DNA of 37,568 bases, from contig JBBAAG010000024.1 of NCBI GenBank assembly GCA_041658405.1, positions 1 to 37,568 on the forward strand. Direction: 5' to 3'. The notes below the pieces were generated by a model. The model searched no databases and was not told the DNA's origin. It was given only the letters and a program-made list of their open reading frames with translations. Source of the DNA: Elusimicrobiota bacterium. Lineage in GTDB: Bacteria > Elusimicrobiota > UBA5214 > JBBAAG01. This document shows, in pieces, positions 37,001 to 37,568 of this stretch. How positions within the stretch are numbered: the first letter of the stretch is position 1; each line of letters opens with the position of its first letter. Position numbers and translations under genes: made by a program.

Positions 37001-37568
37001 ACCCGTGGAAACACGCGAGCCCGTCCTACAGCGACAAAAAGGTTTATAAGATCTACAGCCGTGCGGTAGACTGGGCTGGCAACTTAGGCGAATGGACCAC
37101 AGGAACGTTTAGATGGGACGAGACCTTACCGAAATCATGGCTTACGTCCCCGAGCACGCATTACCACAACACATTAAGCCAGCTGGCTGGAACGTCCTCG
37201 GATGCTGAGACCAACGCCAGCGGGCTGGACATAGAACAGCTAGCGATCCAGGACGTAGGCGACAGCGGGCTGTGGTGGAAACCCGACACACCGAACTACG
37301 GCTTTACGCAGAATGACACCTACTACTTTACGGTAAGCAACACAGGCGGCAACTGGAGCCACCAGGTGAGCACCCCGACGTGGGTGACGAACACGAGATA
37401 CCTTGTGAAGACCAGGACGCGCGACCGCAGCTTAAACATCTCAACGGAAAGCGTTCTTGAATGCACATTCATGTATGACACGAGCCTGCCCACGAGCACG
37501 GTAACTGACCCTGACTTAAGCAACGAAAAGAGTTTAGCCAGTATCTCAGGCACGGGAGCGGACACACC
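16063..37568 (+). CDS. Giant secreted Ig-like-module protein (3' truncated)
   Basis: I read this frame line by line and found no stop from ATG 16063 to the window end: 7,168 complete codons, still open. The start abuts the upstream stop, with AGAAGG about 10 bases upstream. Residues 1-26 (MDRKRAVFS, a Leu/Val-rich core, NSYA) form a signal peptide. Residues about 27-226 are a unique N-terminal region. About 227-320 resemble an IPT/TIG domain (ITSIVPTTLGQG). From about residue 325 come some 55 modules averaging about 125 residues. The shared pattern is TxPTS, ISGTAxD, a VxVxI strand, YWxGxxW, WxxGxxYxVxxRAxDxAGN, then FxYDxT leading into the next module. These look like beta-sandwich (Ig-like/FN3-like) domains, so a long surface fibre, sheath or adhesin is likely. 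The C-terminal anchor is not in the window. Confidence 0.9.
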   Translation, partial: MDRKRAVFSLICMFLVLVLLPQNSYAETKMYPSATSASDAPTSPNTPDTSRGASWSAWGTPYTIKKMVTTDPGVSSPQIAVHNQTTSGDLFYRGSDIFVSEPLKAQMLSSGTVWEFAVKAGCDNADNTDDNYVRVALYVWRGGVKALDIIPATTHGTGFGNAASTATYTFNNVWGSSTTLQDNDTIVFEVEYYSVADTQFNKNYNTFYNITGVYVRKSDQNLDFFTSPNITSIVPTTLGQGCVNELMGIKGSDLQSDDVIEIYRDGVKLTEVNIYSTQMWVDSITCRIDIPYTVPVAPNTVLRCSRLANSTLNDEEPFTISSYPVTGITLPTASQIYKSLPTVSGTADPKGGSTSFVWVRVMKTLAGDDEYWIGSGWTTSPSGDNEWLAVTPADIWNYGSTGVGFDSANSLYNITGKTKNSYGGIENIGSGVSFRYDADPPTTNISIPQNNLFSGQTFTYTGTSVDNSYSYGFGISSVQIKVQDQISYDYWQQGTGWVGSELYAWNVCTDTGPWSYTIPASSWTVGRYYTINIRAVDIAENISALYSTSTYVYDTYYYSDPTEYPNSRITAPADGAYRGVTWLKDTGIQGTASDNLYGGIDFTNGGVKYAIKCKGGTYNDKWWAVDNWQTDQYWNSIPGTEIHESGSANAVGKYYNATWAAKIASALDSNLWPDNISFDFISKARDIVSTSYSGPNYEIVFNTISFTLDRGVASSTITYPDVNVSIYVPAQPLKFEGIMEDTLSGIATSGGVKVVFQRLSDGAYYNSTNGWGAWSEALRWNNAQYDITYGTWTFQYNYTTHGNLTSGDYNIVCKAKDNAENEQFVFTLDIASITVTVDATAPNTMVTLPPSDDLYFKDIGTISGTAYDAAPDKVYVQIKDLAYSTTYWSGHLNQWGDYPSSTWTTAGTWTPWTIPNVTFTAGHRYMVKCYAIDKQNNSETEALGDTKYFYYDNSTPASLVTLPVNGNTYISLPSISGTTNDDDTSGTTYDAGINKVYVQITKGGDTQSWNNTTQEWVSGLTTWNDALAVSGGWLEWKFTVNGSPFETGFTYRIRSRAKDNAIDALTQTAGNGNKEFDPNPTQGEAPYTSFIFDPTPPTSLILYPTAGDTRIKINSALNTISGTIKDTDGMVRTSGGVYLNIWRVGETYAWNGTTWEDKITQTAAEDTWVVLEGFTGNNNYTPWTDSATWNVTMANTDFTDGKQYRVRVKAYDKAGNYDVVWSTRTFYCDRSAPTSRVTVPLDGAYKNTAIVTISGTCSGTQNEDVPASVDNMKLKLYFKVGETTWWWTHTGYPGGSWVEDTEPDWRSVQSMDGGVTEQVWYYSNTSLSWTDSTTYYVTIKCVDKAANEQTPQLSSFWYDVSKPTVAVTMPNQSVMSTLSTISGTSWDQTAGFNTDDTVQIRIQALYQGATYWDCATQTWVESLPETWNLADSYTGNQWNKVWQLYNNLPAEWTPDVNYQINVRATDKAGNVTVKYATSTFKIDPTAPTTLIQKPGTNGKMLNYEWATQTIATISGTAKDTTSQLSRVEIRIKDLTYSNTYWWTTYWAEGSSWSITSGGTGGTPGTSVNWYYNMPIASLTSGKKYTVEARAVDFPGNTDVTQVSGTDMMENILTDFTNPVSTVNVPSQNAVTKSGFVTISGTCTDPLGAGANKADINRVELRLKKASPPPVEYWDGDSWETSEPADYTDIPGGNFEDLGSGVLKWWYTFSGVWTDNARYEVVARAIDDTVVGAETALSGNVEWSYGAPPNVRTFYYDQTPPQSWVSNVTDLSYKKTLDTISGTTSDQSSSYSIVEVTYVVVNVVRLEPTPMKTWTGGAWTDGDLQTNAYWRGASFVGYSSGTWTYPSGGDTKPGWEHGAKYRVVSKAWDKAQNYEVNLNTVTFYYDEYQSGPPENPGSDITSPSSDYHINDWTKIMSSSGTSVDNDTGKLYKVKVLFRRFTDSATSYWTNTWNDIASVPSAVTWPEAAAVDGAFNSQSENWYFNGPQSEANWVPNIIYCINTEAWDDTQRNNEGSGNYEVSRTTHWYVFDTAIPTGTITSPTSPWYIANTGKIEGTCADSAPGIVQKVMLRLKRTNDSHYWDWDVNSGSWTTTGAPEVWNEISWTAAVTSGTLSTNATWWQFGSQPWENNKSYQVDIRVYDKATNMFSNSAVYTTTITFSADFENPSSTITLPNEGITSNSLPTISGTCSDVSPGQIAGVKLQIKYTGNSFGDAAVAPGYWNGTDWQNDEYWLPVTSITLVLPDRTTWYYDNGGAGCNSIWAVKGNAKCFDIRAYAVDAASNTSSYPSDGVDFKYETPPPITRVTLPQYQDPYYHTNVDINSIEGTANSYTTLTDVCVQVTSTAYNWCGTSFSATSSQYVWLGTATYTAANPNLWTFDSSGISWVHNTSYTVISRGFGPYGYEATPQTNIFMYDDPATGKPDSWLVTPAANTPYYKELATITGTAADANNLGKLYSLKVAIQRTSDNNYWIITSSSWLLNNDPPDSEAVFNTATLAEQGVSYNWQVILTSVPFVDGTQYRVWSKVTDQAGNAQNGYIAAQNKRDFIFDTSSPTAKIIVPVHGSTITALTTITGTAWDNLGTGVLRGTLYEKVKIQIKENIATPNYWKGSSFGLGATWVTGTVEVPNISYSSWTLVFDQTKLTHNRSYTILVSAFDNALPGGNTQYIYVAGDSSVTFKWDNEAPVVTITYPPGSGSRYNLLSMTYEGTATDVPAGVVYPDGVRIRLKRFVNETTSYWNGSGWQGTEPGSLPEATYDPDTSNWQMVVNDLPSDQWYNISAKGIDNAGKEGTLGAGYDFMVDTTPPVSLVQFPVQNKFYKSVTLDTVSGTANGALAGLSKVEVKVSSWNVATSEWLTVINWHDADGGTGAGNVVWSSTWQPTGGWKNDVKYAVESRATDLAGNTQVVVSSNICIVDNTTPSLTQNVPVASSNWNILGITSGTATDSGSWGQYIDSVTVAIERLSDNQYWNGSNAFNSESAVYSTATLTLPKWEYDDFYGYMTGNINYKFYYRIYDAAGNSNVGSETSVTVTKDTTTPSCTILYPVNGNKYQSVLTISGTAVDYDSNGSRTDKVWIRVIDIAGNLEWNPNKSPSAGWDSLQTDASLGYIKATLVIGDADWNAGANEWRLPYSWSAADVTWSDNKLYSIEVKTRDRALKTSDVTYTGNWQTVATTIASFTIDQTTPTLGIELPAYAAGINSYSSLPTITGTSNDSNANASGVNNVKVVVRDLGTQLYWKGTYSPTYDNNWQDAIERVSVLGTVTWSTATAAFTSNRKYKIWAEVHDNAGNDLEYDIPTVGGYEFRFDNTEPTSRMTLPASLSSVGPNSSLTAITGTAVDGSDWNSGYESAGVGFIKIKVRRSNDNWATWTFWQGGGSWSSPSKSDYTDDPGFTINVTGFSTSGDVLYRRYVWNLTPNFPVEDNYQYEVQTRATDLTSPVKTESAVYGSTFTYDSTTPTSRVTKPPISGSAYDRNIATISGTAEDLNTMASDVSTVYISIARLSGATTVWWGGWVNNNFNDGYSQTWATATIVDTYTSSVTWKAIPGSALWEDTTSYWVISRAKDNAANYETGWTSTTFICDITPPNAEIEYPTNDTVYDIAYLTSISGTASDVSPGQVNNVKISIKCIDATASIVDKFWNGLSGQSGSWIADPGSTGVWVNIGNITWNYNTTAVSWESDADGVKYRVEILPYDSAYNVDQSTAAIEFWAQSPLPVTSVTMPGTENDKYYKFATTITFEGAANDYTKSDNPIKPGVAVEVRISSEPGYTTYWSTPAMSWGAAYWNQTTFSDGANYWSIPVSSDAWVDNIRYLVQSKGYGPAGSETPGSRYFYIDRTAPLSHIVVPSTGSFARVVYTITGTAIDTTPGKVDSVQLSIRRGSDWYYSGAAWAQGAEQWLTASAVDGTFDTTSDPWTYTVTYPTECWATEGTYYIRSRAKDKSVPSGNTQDPASEISFVIDRSSPTTGLIYPSAYLVSTLSSISGTVNDTPADGKWQNIRLKVLEVYNTWYWQGLAGWDTPERWTSSGESDNDTNYRLYTTSWAYANITWNSGYKYRVKQIAVDKASNVETEGSWYEFLYDIEAPTSTVNLPTTDDRLNYTQLSQITGTARDFTAREWVSVVSTAIAQNDGVNIAFKAASGFYQGGGDWTKATHEWYTTNYDSTTYLWTRLTNTVGTFINNTTPADGTYQIIARAKDNAGNYEVNYNTRTFIWDNTAPTSFTNYPSSGSYIDSFTNLIEGTCSDALAGMREIKVYFYYSDEGTDYYYTGSTWTTDVHFRTVSKNKETGTISWSLAVSSGLVDGEYYAVKSVALDWPNNTETSPKTIYFTSDKSYATVNTTYPVTTEYYGGSSKQVNVIAGTATDTTSGINRVNIRIREGSNYWDGDSWEVNPSTWMICVGSGTGTVAWYYNTQIPTWESGKKYYINSRAYDNSITGNLSPATTIEFTYDTQYPTAAVTTPNLYYERVLTTISGTAKDLGDSANNSGFNSLQVLIQKNPPAAAYWNGTNFDENNPDSAWQTVSGLNYAVGNTSVNPSTYTNVPNWSTEGSGPYLVRMRATDRAGNTSANILISSFTFVFDNTVAESTVTYPANNVAYQSLVTISGTMYEGVSGINYIQIAIANQIGNFWDGSGYNSESSSWNYVTVYQDSWTYTNTNLYSTPGNNTYNVHVRAVDNAGNSQSDPSDFLAVGRPYRVDYSSPTSAVTSITAGTTSYYQGGVVTIAGDASDTAGGAIGTLSVKIRIKRSNQDYYNGLGGWDQNAPSIDFPIPSSNGTSWSTSGDLSGIFEDGYLYEVQSRAKDASSPQNVQVVYSTSTFIIDKSSPTATVEMPTATARNYKLFTDLYGNLAETFVSQTRCYVSSVTTTQISVKQHAGVNYSEDKYFRTSDNTFQATTEYLNTAYTWTSSWTYTMSNSYWVDNTSYSVRVKVFDRAGNYVFSNSTYFVFDTSAPLSMTNLPIENTADTPYESLPTISGTAKDLVAGELAKMDFLQITLEKVPGSGVFWTGSTWGSETKLSTTLNGTVGVTTWTFSTSGVLWSGALTQYRVKSYAFDLAGSTQTTFMVRDFYYRPPPPKTVATSAVEGRYYKLNNPDSVSGSQENCSKVEIAILRNDGAYKDYYYQNVPGDYWVNSSSWHVVGITGGTWSLDNPDSIWSALSGSSVTFKSRGTSVYDESLVETLEVSPNVAVNIWFDYVNPDSVINLPVNGDQRKSLLTISGTANDTGAMIREVKVRISSGSTDWDGQNQVWTDQSLPKWSTTTLTGAGQTRTWYIVMPDTAWSDSIEYTILSRAEDNVYPLPGNQQGNGAGGTSVDFTYDIIAPTATIVVPVTSGEYTGLVTISGDYEDKSPGEKQSVEIAIQDLTEGGYYDGAGGWAGIVWISTTTQSSEFKLWADSWTYADTQITWTSGKKYLVIAKSRDRAWNWQTIFVSGTSSNTFTIDNTGPETLVTLPSSGSNFNSLTFISGTAADKPNSGANNNNVGMNVSGWVKLTIENVTDSKYYDGSNFGSTEVSTRTAYALNANLTEWRYPETGNLNWVSDKQYSVRTWSADDVGNEEDASVKYTLYYDTTPPVSRVTTPGDGTTQKVLTVIGGTANGYYTGLSKVEVKVSSYNGTSDVYTWTGSSWSPNVHWVDCANDTSGIGNATVNWTYGGISWNDGARYRIISRGYDNAGNYDIVLSTVVFWYDTSAPVSRLTVPGESGTGYYGPANTLLTLSGTSADNLSGVDKVYTRIYNETDNSYYHPGSTSWEVGVSSWLVSVDTDPWKHASPSYSDKKVYKIYSRAVDWAGNLGEWTTGTFRWDETLPKSWLTSPSTHYHNTLSQLAGTSSDAETNASGLDIEQLAIQDVGDSGLWWKPDTPNYGFTQNDTYYFTVSNTGGNWSHQVSTPTWVTNTRYLVKTRTRDRSLNISTESVLECTFMYDTSLPTSTVTDPDLSNEKSLASISGTGADTPGEVSEVSVRIKDADIGWWWDNTAGQWKAEGSSEGQILPEGAWFTYPLMNTSGNWSAWSATFTWTLGKQYQVMSRGRDKSGNYQVIYSTSPQFRYDNVAPESYVISPSNGGYIRSLSTITGTSKDAGLGGSGVNAVYIGVRNNALGSWWNGTGGSIESDNFNQSAPPVYYITITPTGGEPKSWEYTSLTKTSGDLKSGTSYYITVRSRDTALNTEDFYSIRGSTFIFDDTAPESRMALPSSTMTYVNYLPTVSGTGADITGTRALKSGVSAVNITFKDTTSGASEENKWWENGVSGGWTATQASTWTAKTADGWAVWTSTYVNDWKDGHSYELKYWSADSALPVPGNEESVNTRTFTYDITIPTASIILPVTAGYYGGPGKVLGNITGTAVDSISKVSRVEVALQEAWGSGMWYNGTSTFSATGVVWSTAEVTGSGVVKNWTYITPALIDQTSYWVKVRAVDTAGNTQDWTTEGTSENLFMYDVSLPTSVVSVPVTGGHYNTLSSITGTAKDGIGIAANMVEFGIREYPGGPWWNGSTFTVVLSTTHWVRANNAASGAYQGITWSSGTLVFQSDREYLMRTHAIDMAGNIGLASADVLVVYDITSPTATIVIPAEGGEYSGITTLSGTYDDLTPGQKQSVEFYIYDMVDSVYYNGTGGWGAQVWLSTTSEPSDFKLWADSWTYADSQLTWSSGKTYLMVAKSRDKAWNWQSVYAEGTSSNTFVIDTSDPETYVTHPAQYINTSAYISGTAADNPAGTNVGLNSTGWIKLTIQATDDSKYYTGTGFTSVDVTTLTATGLNANLTEWRYPDSGNVSWASDRGYQIRVWGKDDVDNEEDASVKYTLYYDTTPPVSRVTTPGDGTTQKTLTVIGGTANGYYTGLSKVEVKVSSYNGTSDVYTWTGSSWSPNVHWVDCANDTSGIGNATVNWTYGGISWNDGARYRIISRGYDNAGNYDIVLSTVVFWYDTSAPVSRLTVPGESGTGYYGPANTLLTLSGTSADNLSGVDKVYTRIYNETDNSYYHPGSTSWEVGVSSWLVSVDTDPWKHASPSYSDKKVYKIYSRAVDWAGNLGEWTTGTFRWDETLPKSWLTSPSTHYHNTLSQLAGTSSDAETNASGLDIEQLAIQDVGDSGLWWKPDTPNYGFTQNDTYYFTVSNTGGNWSHQVSTPTWVTNTRYLVKTRTRDRSLNISTESVLECTFMYDTSLPTSTVTDPDLSNEKSLASISGTGADT
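32689..33881 (+). repeat. Long direct repeat, copy A
   Basis: This 1,193-base segment recurs at 36376-37568, offset 3,687 bases (1,229 codons, frame kept). The only difference I found is near 32785-32792, where AAGGTCCTTACG in copy A is AAGACCTTGACG in copy B. It covers about 3.3 modules. Codon use inside it is GC-rich (AGC, ACG, GGC, AAC), unlike the sequence just before it. Confidence 0.95.
36376..37568 (+). repeat. Long direct repeat, copy B (runs off the window)
   Basis: Partner of 32689-33881. Identity starts at the same AACGAAGAAGAC and continues to the last base of the window, so its right end is unknown. To the left of both copies, modules at about 31,980-32,688 and 35,690-36,375 are clearly homologous as protein (shared KLWADSWTYAD, NANLTEWRYP) but differ at many synonymous sites. 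Confidence 0.95.

Larger units (their letters stand above)
17030..37568 (+). repeat. Array of about 55 degenerate Ig-like modules
   Basis: ISGTA-type anchors occur at, for example, 17089, 18646, 19423, 20602, 22612, 23386, 25216, 26863, 28354, 29446, 30946, 31675, 32422, 33169, 34636, 35395, 36487 and 37189. Spacing averages about 379 bases. DNA similarity is low between most modules, but the protein pattern is kept. A few anchors are degenerate (18277, 31309, and one module near 30,550-30,900), so the count is approximate. Confidence 0.85.

Noticed and set aside
16063..37568. The 16-37 kb region as non-coding, or as many short genes
   Set aside because: One frame remains open throughout, with consistent codon use and a repeated protein pattern; all small frames listed there are out-of-frame or antisense shadows.
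17030..37568. The regular repeats as a CRISPR or non-coding tandem array
   Set aside because: Repeats are about 379 bases, conserved at protein rather than DNA level, in frame, and lack short identical repeats with spacers.

Overview
The window looks like part of a bacterial chromosome from a poorly characterised, probably Gram-negative-type lineage. Supporting signs are a bacterial tRNA, sigma70-like promoters, intrinsic-terminator and riboswitch elements, secreted enzymes with ordinary Sec signal peptides, frequent GTG/TTG starts, and one enormous repeat-built surface protein of the kind reported from Omnitrophota- or Elusimicrobiota-like genomes. The phylum is an inference only; no 16S rRNA or marker set is present. 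Every gene is on the + strand.

Region 1 (1-9899) is a tightly packed run that reads as one operon: the tail of an alpha/beta hydrolase, a DUF4855 protein, a secreted GH84-like beta-N-acetylglucosaminidase with a CBM9-like tail, a CCA tRNA nucleotidyltransferase, two tandem paralogous PHP-domain phosphoesterases, an SSS-family sodium:solute symporter and a secreted clan GH-A (agarase/GH50-like) glycoside hydrolase. Overlaps and very short gaps suggest translational coupling. The likely theme is breakdown of an external glycan and import of a product, with a housekeeping tRNA enzyme embedded in it.

Region 2 (9900-12783) holds two separately promoted AAA ATPases of the AAA_14/DUF4143 type. The second appears to be transcribed as a leaderless or near-leaderless mRNA. 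A tRNA-Thr(CGT) follows.

Region 3 (12784-37568) is the most unusual part. A c-di-GMP-I (GEMM-I) riboswitch, with two extra hairpins inserted in the aptamer, lies directly in front of a small ORF. An intrinsic terminator lies inside that ORF, together with a four-segment set of competing RNA pairings. Next comes a radical SAM/B12-type protein that carries an internal membrane segment and a HEAT-repeat tail. Directly abutting its stop codon is a giant ORF that stays open to the window edge (at least 7,168 codons). It has a signal peptide, a unique N-terminal region, a TIG-like stretch and about 55 Ig-like modules of about 125 residues.

The giant gene changes base and codon composition abruptly at about 32,689. 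That point is exactly where a nearly perfect direct repeat (period 3,687 bp, ten modules) begins, and the second copy of the repeat runs off the window end. This is either a recent within-gene duplication or recombination, or an assembly join at a repeat. The working model is that c-di-GMP, through the riboswitch and the intragenic attenuator, controls expression of a very large secreted, probably cell-surface, protein.
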